Counted from the first letter of the stretch, positions 43,523-55,552 are shown. The stretch: 64,000 nucleotides of DNA from Cryptomeria japonica (GCF_030272615.1 NC_081411.1:154528971-154592970), one strand, 5' to 3'. Numbers and translations: made by a program. The notes: generated by a model not told the origin, from the letters alone.

Positions 43523-45300
43523 ATGGTTGAAACCCATTCCCAAAAATATAGGAGAGAAGCTAAAGAGGCTCAAGAGTTCACAAACATGAGTTCCTATAAG
43601 TATGACATTGATATCTTTTTCAATTCTGATCATACTACATTACCTGACATGGATGCCTATAGAAACATTCCAAATGTTGAGAACATGGACACTACAAACA
43701 ACAATGATACACACAATGACAATATGCACAATTTTTCCATACATTCAGCAGAAGTGGAAGACACCATTATGAATCCCCATTTTAATTGATTGGCTGAGGA
43801 AATAATGAGGAGAGATCGACAATATTTTCTACAAGTGATGGCACAAAGTGGAGCCAAGATCCCTCATGATTTTGACATGTCTCAAATAGTCATGGTCAAG
43901 CATATGATACTCATCTTCGCAAACCATCATGGAAGTCTTATGTAGAAAAATATGCTCAATAACATACCAATGCTAAGGAACCACCAAAGCAATTGGATAT
44001 TCAAAGGCATGTTCAAAATTTGGACACAAGGAAACCCCGCATCAAATTTGGGGGCAACACATTAGAACATGACATGCCTGTAGAGTATGGTATACATGGA
44101 CAAAGTAGATATTTCGTTCCTCAACATGTATCTATACCAAGTGGTCCATATACGCAGCATCATTACAAACCTCCTCCATATGAACATGTGTATGATCAAT
44201 ATCATCCATATATGCAACATGCTCCTCCTCCAATTGGTGCCTCAAGCATGGGGTATGGTCCAAGAAGTCGATCTCCACCTAAGAGCAATTTGGAACAACA
44301 AATCAGGGACTTACAAAAGAAAATGGAGGACATAAATACATCGAAGCCAACATACACAATGAGGGACATATGTCCTTATCCATTTGATAAGAGAATTCCA
44401 ATGCCTCCTTTTCCTACACACTTTGTGAAGCCTAAATTTGATAAGTACAGAGGAAAAGGGGATCCTAAGGCACACATAAGATATTTTTTCACAGCTTGCA
44501 TTGAGGTAGCAATAGAAGAGACATATTTGATGAGATTATTCCCACAGAGCTTAGGTGATCAAGCTATGGAATGGTTCTCCCAACTTCCACCTAGTATTAA
44601 GTCATGGGGTGACTTAGCAGAGGCATTTATTCAACATTTCTCCTACAACATAGAGACAGACATATCAAACACTACTTTGTGCAACACCAAGCAAAAAGAG
44701 GGAGAGTCTTGCATCATTTTTACAAAGATAGAGAAATCTAGCCAGTAGATGCTTTTGTGAAATTCCACAAAAACAAATGGTAGAGATGTTCAATCAGAAT
44801 GTTAACAAAGACATTGGTTATGACCTAAGGGAAGCTTTTTTTTCCACCTTTAAGGACATCATTGAAAAAGGATTAGCGACAAAAAAGGTCCTAATTGAAC
44901 AAGGAGTCATTAAGATATTCAAGGAAAACAAAGATGACTTTAAAGGAAAAGATAAGCCAAGATTTTGGAATAAAAACAAGAACATAGTCAATGATGGCAT
45001 TGTTGATGCCAATACAGTGCAACCCAAATTCATTTTTTCAGGATCAAGCTCTACAAACAATCAAGTGAATACTCAAACAACTTCTAGATCATGAAGGAAG
45101 TACACTCCATTGGGAGAACCACTTGAGTCAGTCTTCAAGAAGCTAGTGGCAAACAAGGTAATCACAATTCTAGATTTTCCTCCATATGAGCCAAAGGTGA
45201 AACCAAATTGGTGGAGTGATGATGAATATTGTGAATTTCATAAGAGCAAGGGTCATAAGATAGGAATTTCCATCGACTGAAGAACATCATACAAGATCTC
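43523..45300 (+). pseudogene. gag: Inner element gag (plus-strand arm)
   Basis: ATG at 43523 begins MVETHSQKYRREAKEAQEF. After about 115 codons the frame is broken near 43880-43897 by a deletion of roughly 100 bp relative to the inverted arm. Coding resumes at 43993 (QLDIQRHVQNLDTRKPRIK) through the DICPYPFDKRIPMPPFP block and capsid core (WFSQLPPSIKSW, LCNTKQKEGES). A frameshift at about 44700 follows, then a segment to 45094, and the zinc-binding segment YCEFHKSKGHK at about 45220-45260. Same gag type as the outer element. Confidence 0.85.
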
Positions 45301-46590
45301 ATTGATAGAGGTGACATTGAGATCGAGGGACACTCATTCAATCAGGAACATGAGATATTTAAAGAACCTTTCCCAAAACATGACAAGGGAAAAGCGAAAG
45401 CCACGGATGATCAGACCAACTATACCAGAGCATCCTATAACTATGATTCAACTATCAATCACATCTCGATGGACAATTATGTCTCTACCATTATCATCAA
45501 GGACAAAAAACCTGAGAATTATACCCAAAGAGCCAAGATTGTCCTAAAAGGCATTGGATCTTCTTCTGAACCTACCTCTGAATGTCATGTTACAACCCAT
45601 CGACGCAAATTCACTTTGCAAGGTGGTCCAGCCAAGAACACTGCTTCCTCATCAACCAAACCTGAGTATGACCTTGTAGAACAGTTAGGGAAAACACCCG
45701 CGCTTATTTCCATCCTTGAGCTCTTGCGCATATCTCCGATACATAAAGCAATTCTTGACAAAATCTTGAGAGAAACTACCATTCCTACTGATCTGAACGT
45801 GGACCAGTTTCAAGCCATGGTGGGATACCTTTCCATTCCACACTCCCGTACAATCACAGAAGCTGATGACGCCTCCGTAAGTCAGCCACATAATGGACCC
45901 TTACACATTGAAGCCTTCATACACAAACATCAAATCAAATGAGTCTTGATAGATGGAGGAGAAAGTCTAAACATTTGTACATTGAGCACTATTAAGCAAT
46001 TGGGATATTCTGACAAGGCTGTAAATTCTACAAATAAAATCACTATAAAAGCATATGATGATGAAGAGCGTTCATCCAAGGGCACAGTCACCTTACCTCT
46101 CGGAGTTGAGCCAGTTACGAAGGATGTGGTTTTTTTAAGTCTTAGATCTTGATCTCACATACAACATATTTCTAGGATGTCCTTGGATTCATGAAATGAA
46201 GGTGGTCCCATCTACATATCACCAATACATCAAGTTTCCTCACAATGGAGTTGAGATAACAATTAATGGAGATCCTAATCCATTCGTCTATTGCAATAAC
46301 TTGAGACCAAAAACTGAGACCATCATTCCCAGTAATCGCGAAGCTATTCCTTCTTCTACATACATTGATCTTGAGTCATTAAAACCTTCGACATCAAAAC
46401 AAGGGGAACTTAAGGGCAAATTCCAGGACAAGGGCATGGGTGAATACACTTTGAATCAGACCATGTACTTACAAAAATTCATGAATTCACCAAAAGAATA
46501 TGGAAGACCACATCCTAATAAGCAGGTATGTATCATTATACACAAATGGGACCCTACTATCTTTCAAAGCATGGGGTGAATTGGAAGAGG
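45301..46590 (+). pseudogene. Inner element protease (plus-strand arm)
   Basis: The gag-protease junction (LVEQLGKTPALISILELL) leads to the protease core, where VLIDGGESLNICTL replaces the DGGAGLN form seen in the inverted arm. KAYDDEERSSKG and, after a frameshift near 46135, YNIFLGCPWIHEMK then follow. One stop precedes the active site (45940-45942). Downstream sequence carries MGEYTLNQTMYLQKFM and EYGRPHPNKQV before another frame change at about 46570. Inactive. Confidence 0.78.
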
Positions 46591-47752
46591 AAGATTTATA
46601 CAAAATGCTTTACAAATACCTTGAAGATGATACACAAGATCTCATCAGTATACCATGTGAGAAGTATGGCAAAGGGTTCAAGATTCTACAAAAATTTGGG
46701 TATGATGGCAAAAGCCCTCTTGGGTTAAGAAAGGAAGGCATCATTGAACCTTTACAACCTAAATTGACATTCATAAAGGAACGCTTGAAGGGACTTGGTT
46801 TCATGACTCAAAAGATAGAAGAGGCATTACAAATCAAAGATGCCAAAATTCAACAAGAGAATCGTTATTCCACAGACTCCAACGAATGGGAATGGGGTTC
46901 AAACAAATCCTCTAGTGACTATGAGCTCACCAAGACATTCAGAGAGCTAGATGAACCCATAGATGAAGAGGAATTTTATGAAAAATTCAAAGTTGGTCAA
47001 GAAACAACTCCAGAGGAACCCATACAGTCTTTGTCGCTATGTTCTAGGTTGAAATCACATAGAATGAGAACACCTGTCCCAGAATGCGCTACTAGTGATA
47101 ATAATTTGGATTTGTTCACGATTGAGACTGATGAGGAGAGTGCCAATGATGACCTCGATAATTACCTTGACATACCTGAATATAACTACATCTTCACTCT
47201 TAGCCCCTCTAACTTCAAAGACATTAAAGGCCTTCCCCTCGTTCATCACCGACTTATTGACTGGGATCACGAAGGACCTGCACAACTTGACACATTCCAA
47301 AATGATGAAGCTTTTATTGACTATCTTGGCATACGAGATGATCTTCCCCCTAGGGACCATAAAGCGGGATAAACTATAGAACTCAATAGCGTGGCATATT
47401 TCGATGAGGGTGTCGGACCTTCTAGTCGCAAAAATATAAAATTAAAAACAAACCAAGGGTCTTATGGCGAAAACCACACTATGGCGTTGTCTGACCCCAA
47501 AAAAGTAAAAAGAAAGGATGTATCTGAGGGCGAAAACCTCTCTGAGGCACCCGAAGATGAAAGGCTCGACATTCTCCCAGCATCATATGAGGAAAAATCA
47601 TCCATGTTGGTAGAGGAGACTATCAAAACAAACATCGGTACAGAAGAAGTTCCACACAACATATTCTTGGCTCAATCTTTGCAAGAGTCAGAAAGGTCAA
47701 AATTCATAAGTTTCTTCACGGAACGACAAATCAACTTTGCATGGTCATACGC
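46591..47752 (+). pseudogene. Inner element G-patch and acidic linker
   Basis: From here to the end of integrase the coding stays in one frame. The G-patch-like segment (GFKILQKFGYDGKSPLGLRK) is at about 46672-46731. A long acidic linker (WEWGSNKSSSDYEL, DEPIDEEEFYEKF, ETDEESANDDLDNYL) and the conserved pre-RT block (KKVKRKDVSEGENLSEAP) come after it. Only one stop (47371) breaks the stretch. It probably encodes the flexible connection processed or kept at the RT N-terminus. Confidence 0.72.
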
Positions 47753-48600
47753 TGATATGCCTGGATTGGATCCGGATTTGGTAATGCACCATTTGACAGT
47801 TAAATCGGGGGCAAAACCAGTGAAATAGAAATTAAGAAAGATGCATCCACAAGTGGCATTACTAGTCAAAGCAGAACTTGAGAAATTATTGGATGTCGGA
47901 TTCATATGCCCAATTGATTATCCTGAATGGATCTCCAACTTAGTGTCTATCAGTAAACCAGATCGTAGCATCAGAATATGTACAGATTTCAGAGACATCA
48001 ATAAAGCTTGTCCTAAGGATGATTTTCCATTACCAAATATTGACTTGATTGTTGATCTCACAGTAGGTCATGTGATGTTATCTTTGATGGATGGATTCTC
48101 TGGTTATAATCAAATAACGATCACGTCTGAGGATCAACACAAAATGACATTTACTTATCCTAGGGGAACCTTCTACTAGAATGTCATGCCCTTCGAGCTA
48201 AAAAATGCAGGCGCTACATATCAAAGAGCCATGACTACTATCTTTCATGACCTCATGCACGTTATGGTGGAAGATTATGTTGATGACCTCTTGGGAAAAT
48301 CAATAGATAGAGATACACATTTGGACATACTTTCAGTTGTCTTTGATTGGTTGGAAAAATACAAAGTAAGATTAAACCCCAAGAAATGTGTCTTTGGAGT
48401 AACCTCTGGGAAGCTCCTGGGATTCATTGTCTCAAAGAGAGGAATCGAAGCAGATCCAACAAAAGTCAAGGCCATCCTATAGATAAAACCACCATGAAAC
48501 ATCAGTCAACTTTGATCTTTGCAAGGGAGACTCCAGTCCATACGAAGATTCATAGCACAACTTGCAGATAAATGTAATCCCTTTCAGCACTTGCTACATA
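47753..48600 (+). pseudogene. Inner element reverse transcriptase
   Basis: Motifs in order: MPGLDPDLVMHHL, LLDVGFICPIDYPEW, IRICTDFRDINKACPKDDFPLP, LMDGFSGYNQI, NVMPFELKNAGATYQRAM, catalytic EDYVDDLLGKS (about 48267-48300) and NPKKCVFGVTSGKLLGFI. Catalytic aspartates are intact. Stops at 47826-47828 (TAG; CAG in the other arm), 48177-48179 and 48480-48510 inactivate it. Same frame throughout. Confidence 0.9.
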
Positions 48601-49130
48601 AAAACATCAAATTCAAATCGGATGATAATTGTCAACAAGCTTTCCAGGCACTCAAAAATTATCTTCTGAATCTACCAGTTTTGATGCCACCAATTCTTGA
48701 CCAGCCTCTACTACTATACATATAAGCTACCTCAACAGCACTGGGGGCACTCTTAGCACAACAGGTTACTGAAGGCAAAGAAAAGGCAGTCTATTACATC
48801 AATCACACATTAGTGGGATATGAGCTGAATTATACACCAATTGAGTGTGCATGTCTCGCTGTGGTCTTTGCTTCGTAGAAATTATGACACTACATGCTAA
48901 CTCATAAGACTAAGTTGGTTGCAAGGATCGATCCATTGAAATACCTTCTCAATAAAGCAACACTTACTAGGCAACTAGCCAAATGGGTGATGCTCCTGAG
49001 TGAATTCGACATCGAGTATGTGGATAGAAAAGCAATAAAAGGACAAGCTATCGCAGATCAGTTAGCAGATGCCCCCATGATAGATGATGCTCCTCTAATT
49101 TCAGAATTTCCAGATGAATCCATTTTCAAA
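48601..49130 (+). pseudogene. Inner element first RNase H / connection
   Basis: AFQALKNYLLNLPVLMPP, QPLLLYI(stop)ATSTALGALLA, EKAVYYINHTLVGYELNY, TKLVARIDPLKYLLNKA and LAKWVMLLSEFDIEYVD are read in one frame with four stops (about 48723, 48879, 48888 and neighbours). This is the ancestral Ty3-type RNase H region, partly degenerate at catalytic positions as is usual when a second RNase H is present. Confidence 0.78.
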
Positions 49131-49530
49131 GTGTCACATGCAAAGCCATGGCAACTTTACTTTGACGACTCATACACATAGCATGGGGCAGGAGCTGGCA
49201 TCCTCTTCATAACTCCTCAAGGGGATTCTATACCAAAATCATATTGATTATCATTTCCCTACACTAATAACATAGCAGAATACAAGGCATTAACAACTGG
49301 ATTACGAATAGCAGTTCAGTGGAAGATCCAGGAACTTTGTGTTTTTGGGGACTCTCAACTTGTAATCCATCAAGCAACTGATGATTACCAAACAAAGGAT
49401 GAGAAATTAATGCCTTACAAAAGAATGGTGGATGACCTAAAACAACATTTCACAAAGATAGACTTTGAGCAGATACCAAGAGGGCAGAATCAAGCCGTAG
49501 ATGCCATGGCTACAATTGCTTCACTGATCG
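49131..49530 (+). pseudogene. Inner element second (archaeal-type) RNase H
   Basis: WQLYFDDSYT(stop)HGAGAGILF, NNIAEYKALTTGLRIA, VFGDSQLVIHQATD and IPRGQNQAVDAMATIAS give the D-E-D-D pattern. The stop at 49179-49181 (TAG) is CAG in the inverted arm (30371-30373 complement). Its position between RNase H and integrase is diagnostic for the Tat lineage. It would complete removal of template RNA. Confidence 0.85.
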
Positions 49531-50897
49531 ATCTACCTCCGAATGAGACCCGCTATGATTTCTTGGTGGATAACCTTTTAATTCCTTCATATGAAATCAC
49601 TCCTACTGAGACAATATGTGTCGTCGGTCCTGAGTCCCAGTTATATGGTTCCATTTTTACATACCTTTGTGACACTACCCTACCTCCTGATCTATCCAAT
49701 AACCAACGTCACACTTTCATTTGCCAATCTTCTCGGCACATCATTTCAGCCAATATCCTATACCGTCGAGGTCTAGATGGCACTCTTCTTAGATGTTTGG
49801 AAAGCAATGAAGCTCAGATTATGTTATGTGAAGTACATGAAGGGATATGTGGTCCACATTCTAGTGGTCCTACCTTAGCCAAGAAACTCATCAGGATTGG
49901 ATATTACTGGCCCAGTATGGAAAAAGACTCATATTAGTTTGTCAAAAAATGTAAGCAATGTCAACTTCATGGAGACCTCATCCATGCGCCAGCACAAAAA
50001 CCTCAACAGATTGCGACTCCTTGGCCTTTTTGTCAGTGGGGAATCGATCTCATAGGCAAGATTCACCCTCCTTCTTCTAATGGTCATAAATTCATTATCA
50101 CTGCCACAGAGTATTTCACAAAATGGATCGAAGCCATGCCTCTCATGCAAGTCACTGGAAAACAAATTGCTACCTTCATTCTCAACTATATCATTTGTCG
50201 ATACGGTATTCCTGTTTCCATTATCACCGATAACGGGCGTCCCTTCAAAAATCAGGATGCTCATGAACTTTGTGACCGCTTCCATATTTCCCATCGTTTC
50301 TCCACACCTTATTACCCTCAAGGTAATGGTCAAGTTGAGGTGTCTAAAAAAAAAATCCTTAAAATCTTAAAAAAGACAGTCAATGACGTTGGCCGTAATT
50401 GGCATATCCAACTTAATCCTGCACTTTGGGCGTACTGCACAAGTGTCCACACACCTACAGGAACTACACCTTATTCACTTGTCTATGGAACTGAAGCTAT
50501 CTTTCCTATTGAGGTCGAGCTACCCTCTTTACGAGTCTCCTTGCAAAACATTATTAGTGATGAAGACTATAGGGTCTCTCGCTTACAAGAACTTGAACTA
50601 TTGGATGAACAAAGACAAACTGCTTTTAATCATCTGAAGGCTTATCAAAACCGAATGAGTCGTAGCTACAATCACAAAGTCAAGCCTTGCACATTTGAGG
50701 TAGGTGATTTGGTTCTTAGAGAAAACCCCAAAAATTAGCAACATAGAGAGAAGAAGGGCAAGTTCGAACCAAACTGGCTTGGTCCTTACATCATTACAAC
50801 AACATATGGATCTGGTGCATATCAACTCTCAACCACAGCAAGCGAACCTTTGGAGGATCCTATCAATAGCATGCACCTTCGCAGGTTCTACACATAG
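49531..50897 (+). pseudogene. Inner element integrase
   Basis: Zinc-binding N-terminus: EVHEGICGPHSSGPTLAKK...YYWPSMEKDSY(stop)FVKKCKQCQ (H-x4-H...C-x2-C). Catalytic core: GIDLIGKIHP, ITDNGRPFKNQD and YYPQGNGQVEVSKKK, so D, D and E are all present, unlike in the outer element and the inverted arm. C-terminus: YNHKVKPCTFEVGDLVL, a stop, NWLGPYIITTTYG and PINSMHLRRFYT, ending at 50897. Three or so stops are the only visible defects, making this the best preserved integrase here. Confidence 0.88.
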
Positions 50898-52345
50898 CTC
50901 TTTGGAATATCCTAATTCAAAAATACAAAAAAAAAAAAAAATTTAAAAAATACAAAAAAAAAATAAAAAAATTCAAAAATACAAAAAAATCATAAAAAAT
51001 AAAAAATCGTTACTTGGTGAAAACCTGGCAAATAGGCACCTTGTGATACAAAAACTTTGAAAAACCAAAAAAGTAAAGAAAAACATTTTTCGTCCAACGG
51101 TGAAAACCACTTCGGTGGTGCCCTAGGCAAGTACCATGGTGAAAACTGGGTCACCAGCGCCATGCGTAGAGACATTGCTCCTCTCTCCTTCAGGATTCAC
51201 TCTCATCCTCTCACTTTGCACACACTCACAACCTATCCATTCATAATAAACTTACCCATTCCCATCATGACTTGTTATTGATCTATCCAAGATTGGTTAG
51301 CCATTCATAATAAACCTCCCTTTTCACTCCCTTCCATTCATAATAAATCTGCTCTTATCTGTGGCTAAGGCAAATCCTATGTCTAGTAAGGGGTGTGGAA
51401 CTGAGAACATCACATATTTTGAGGAATATAGTTTCTTCCAATTTTCTTCAGTCTATTCGCGCACAATCCATAATAAAGCAACAACTGCATCGCCGATCCG
51501 CAATAAAGTTTCACTTTCTCCGCAATAAAGTATCAGTTTCATGGATTCAGTCGGTTTCAGATGAGACACAGTAGTAACAATGGGCTTCAACAAATCAAAT
51601 CTTTCAATAGACTCAGGAACACATTATGGTTCAGTGCTATCTATCCTTGTTTGTGACTATCTTATCTGCATGCAAATGGGTACAATGACTTTCTGGGTCG
51701 AACATATGCCTCGATTGTCATAACCTATTTTGCCATAATAAAGCTCAATGATGATAACACACAAGAAGCTCTTTCACTTTCATATCTTTTATCTTCCATT
51801 CCCATTTCTTGATTGACCTCCATCATCCTTCTCAAGTCCGAGTAGCCTGCTATCACATGACTGAGTATAATGACACACCAAAAACATTTGCATTTCATGT
51901 AGTTACACCTGCATTACCACATATAAGCATTTCATACATACATATAGATATCACAATTGCATCACATCCTGCACACAACACATGTTAGCACATTTTATAT
52001 TCTCATCATGTAACTAGTCATTTGCATTATCATATTCATCTGCATTCCATACATTCACATTCACATTTGCATAATATTTAAAACATAAAAGAACAAAAAT
52101 ATTGCATTTCGTCATGTACATATTATTTTCTATATCATAACCATCACATAAAACATACATCATTAAACATCTCATCACATAGGTACACATGCATATAGCT
52201 GCCGCAAAGATGAATCATCTCATATATATATATAAAAAGTGTCATGATACAATGATGTCAAAATCATATGGCTACAATCACCCGCAGGTGTCTACATCAT
52301 CATACAAAAATGGTACAATACTGATACATAGGGAGCCCTCTATGG
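50898..52345 (+). other. Inner element 3' region with A-rich run and AATAAA cluster
   Basis: Just after the pol stop comes an A-rich run (50920-51010). Three GGTGAAAAC words (about 51017, 51102, 51151) follow. Next is a cluster of seven AATAAA words (51245, 51309, 51342, 51472, 51502, 51524, 51737), several in the context CATTCATAATAAA. AT-rich sequence with AT/CA runs leads to the antisense ORF. The AATAAA words could signal 3' end formation of a subgenomic transcript. Confidence 0.55.
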
Positions 52346-54280
52346 CTATGATGAACTCCCTCCCTTGGAGCCGCTTGGCCTTGACAAAATCTGAGCCCTG
52401 GAAGAACCCACCTCAGGATCATCTCTCCTGTCCCCTCTATCTGGTGGTGGTGGAGGACCCATAACCCCACCGCTGGACGCCTGTCTCCTTTGGCTCCCTC
52501 CCATAGCTGTCACTGTCCGTGATGGTCTGCGAAAGCTCCTCACCTGCTGATCTGGTGGCACTGCACCATAGTATAGGTCATGCCAGTAACCTATCTCCTC
52601 CCCTGCCCGCAAGACATAGGCATATCCAACCCCTGTATCCTCTGCCACTTTCCTTCCAGCCCTCAGTGTTGTCTCAGCCTCTGTGTAGCGTTGAATGGCC
52701 TGGTGCCGCTCCCACTCAGTATCTCTGAGCTGTCTCCTTAGTTGATCCCTCTCCCTCTCCAGCTCCTGGATCTCATCTGCCTATCCCTGGCAGATCTCCC
52801 TCAGCTCAACCAGCTCATCCTCCTCCACCTCGACCCCCTGTACCTCTACTTATGGCTCTACCTGTGGCTCCCCCTGTATGGGTTCCTGTGCCTGTGCCTA
52901 TCCCTATGCCGGTACCTGTACCTGCCTCTGTCCCTGTCTCTATCCCTACACTTGTCTAGGACCCTATGCTACTGACACCTATACTGGCAACCCACCGCGA
53001 CCCCTCACCACCCGAATCGGTCTCTCCTCTCCACCCTCCCTCTGCAGAACCACTCTCCTCTCTCCTACCACACCTCACCTCCTCCGTCGACCTCTGCCCC
53101 CACCATCTCTGTCATCATCATCATCTCCTCCACCATCCCCATCTATCAGCTCTCCGAGGTCTGTTAGTCATGGGAAGGGATTCTCAGCCCAATATGCATT
53201 GTACTCTACATCCATCCCTGCATCCTCGATCTCTGGCCACATATCCCATGGCAAGGGAACCATCTCCACCAACTGCATCATGACCTGATTATATGATAGT
53301 AGTGGCCCAAAATGTGCCTGGTCGCATACTGTCCGTGCATGCATACCTAAACCCCGTGGCATCCGTTGAATCCTGCCAAACTGTCTACCTACTCTGTCCA
53401 CTAGCTGCCTCTCCAGTACATAGGGTGTCCGCCCAATCAGATACTTGCTCTGGAAGGTGTAGGGTAGCTCTACTGCATCATCCTCCCACTACTCATATCC
53501 TAGGTATGGCCTCCATATAACCATATCAATCTCATCTATAGCTTGCCGCTAGTACTCCAACCTACCAATCCGTGGCTGCGAGGTGATCATATCGTACAAA
53601 TGCACAAAACTACATCCATGGCCCCTGCCCTTGAAGTGTATTGGCCGTGTCACTAGCAGATGCTCATATGCCCACACCTATAGCAATGTCACTCCGCAGC
53701 CCAATCCCACTGATCCATGGTACACAAATTGATGCAGCTCATAATATAAATGTGCCAGCACGCACAGTCCCCAGGCATATCTGGTGTGCTGAGTAACTAG
53801 TGTCTCCAGTGCACCTCCCCAGCCCACAGCCAACCCTCGTGTCACTTTGTCCAGACACAAGAACCCACTAATCACTCCTCCCAGTACCAATGGTAGTTTA
53901 AACCCTGTTGCTGCCATAGTATCCCAAGCAACATGTCCAACCCTCATCTCCAATGCTAGATCCTGGAACACTCATCTCAAGGTATCCCTATCTCCATCTC
54001 AATCATAAGGAATTAGCTCCCCATCAATCAATATCCATAGAATCCTGTATACATCCTCCAAGGTGACTGTCATCTCCCCCATCAGTAAATGAAACGTGCA
54101 AGTCTCAGAGTGCCATCTCTCAGCCAGTGCAATCAGCAACCCCATGTTCGCCCGAAACTCAGGCATATACAAAATATGTCTTAATCCCATAGCCTCAATC
54201 GTAGCTTGGTCCTCGAATGTCAACTCAGGTCGCAACCTTTGAGTCGATGGGAATCTCTCCCATGACTCCAGCATAGGCAA
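52346..54280 (-). pseudogene. Antisense ORF with plant mobile domain
   Basis: A single minus-strand frame of about 645 codons (54280-52346) with several in-frame stops (53999, about 53975, 53678 and further down). The N-terminal half matches the plant mobile domain (MAIN/MAIL type): NMGLLIALAERWHSETCTFH, LMGEMTVTLEDVYRILWI, GALETLVTQHTRYAWGLCVL, WAYEHLLVTRPIHF and RQFGRIQRMPRGLG. The C-terminal half is Pro/Arg/Gly-rich low complexity. Mobile-domain proteins occur both as host silencing factors and in transposons. The antisense location after integrase is known for some Tat elements. A role against host silencing is speculation. Confidence 0.8.
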
Positions 54281-54319
54281 ATACTCCTATAGTCAATCAA
54301 ATCAATCATGTCAGTCATA

Positions 54320-54632
54320 GTGGCATTCATTGTTCATCACAAAATGCTACTTTCTATCTAAGTGCATATGGTACTCTATCCTAGTGTCACTCACTGTTCA
54401 TCATAAAGTGTTGCTTCTATCCTAGTGACACTCACTATTCATCACAAAGTGTTGCTTCTATCCTAGTGGTACTCCTTGTTCATCACAAAGTACTACGTGT
54501 TTTGCACTCCCTGTTCATCACAAAGTGATGCTTACATTTGCACTCACTATTCATCACAAAGTGCTGCTCATATTGGTACTCCCTGTTCATCACAAAGTAC
54601 TATGTCTTGGTACTCACTGTTCATCACAAAGT
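54320..54632. repeat. Minisatellite with TTCATCACAAAGT core
   Basis: Eight copies of a TTCATCACAAAGT core (starting near 54335, 54398, 54431, 54479, 54511, 54550, 54587 and 54620), separated by 20-50 bp spacers such as CTATCCTAGTG and GGTACTCACTG. It lies immediately 5' of the antisense ORF start, so it would be in that transcript's leader. Two longer related blocks (about 54650-54730 and 54765-54835, ACTTG.GTG.ATCCTCT...) follow. Confidence 0.8.
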
Positions 54633-54865
54633 GCCTTGATTTATCCTATCCTAGGGCCTCTACTTGCGTGAATCCTCTTGAGTAGTTTCCTAATTGGCAA
54701 CATATGTTCTATCACAGAATTGCCAATCCTAGCCCTATTTGCTATCCTAGTCTTCCCTAGAGGACCTACTTGAGTGTATCCTCTCAGTAGCTTATCCAAT
54801 CGACAGCGTATGTTCATCACAGAACTACTGATTTGACCTAGAAGACACAAATTCATATTTTTGGA

Positions 54866-55114
54866 CACAAATGCACTTTCATGACATAAACGTGCTTAGA
54901 GACTGTATACACGCGCCTGCCTAGCACAGATGCGCCTGAAAAACATAGACGTGCCTATGCTCTGCACAAATGCACCTACCTTCCATAAACATGCTTACAT
55001 TCCACAGACGCCCTTGCATGACATAGATGCTTTTCCTGACATAGACGTGCCTGGCACCAGCGCAGATGTGCCTAGTGAGCATAGACGTGCCTAGCGCCAA
55101 CGCAGACGTGCCTG
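54866..55114 (-). repeat. CRCGTCTGTGT motif array 3 (antisense)
   Basis: About a dozen degenerate copies appear on the plus strand as ACATAGACGTGCC, GCACAGATGCGCC or CGCAGACGTGCC, i.e. on the minus strand GGCACGTCTRTGT. They are spaced about 20 bp apart. The array lies about 0.6 kb upstream of the antisense mobile-domain ORF and in the same relative orientation to it as arrays 1 and 2 have to ORF1 and gag. Confidence 0.75.
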
Positions 55115-55534
55115 GATGTTTTTGATATTTTTGGAACCTATCCTAGAGTGCATTTATTACCCTATCTAGCATGCATTAATGACAACAATAAATGCAACAA
55201 AGTACAAGGAGGTTTTGTGATACTCACTGGCTCTCTTGCCTCTGCTGGCCTCTGAAATCGGTGAACGCGATCGAATCTGTGAACCATTGCCATCGCTGTT
55301 GACTACTGCTGCTCTATCTCACTCTACACTCTAATCTTGTGGATGTGTGGATGACAATGAGGATGTTTTCCCCTTGTGGTCTATCTTATAGACTACCCTC
55401 ACCTTAGTCCTAGCCCTCATTTCCCAAGTCAGTCTTCGTTATCCCGTGATCCTGTCACTCTATCTAGTCAGTCCATTATAGCCTTTCTTTCTTATCGAGT
55501 GATTGTCTACGATCTTTTCAGACATTTTCATCCA

Positions 55535-55552
55535 ATCTCTCGAGGGGGCATA
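55535..55552 (+). promoter_or_regulatory. Second purine motif upstream of PPT (inner)
   Basis: ATCTCTCGAGGGGGCATA is found about 92 bp before the 3' LTR. The same 16-17 bases stand about 102 bp before the 3' LTR of the outer element (62741). Conservation between two families suggests an accessory plus-strand primer or a processing signal. Confidence 0.55.

Noticed and set aside
54320-54632. CRISPR-like array
   Set aside because: The short core repeats have irregular spacing and related spacers inside a plant retrotransposon; it is a minisatellite.
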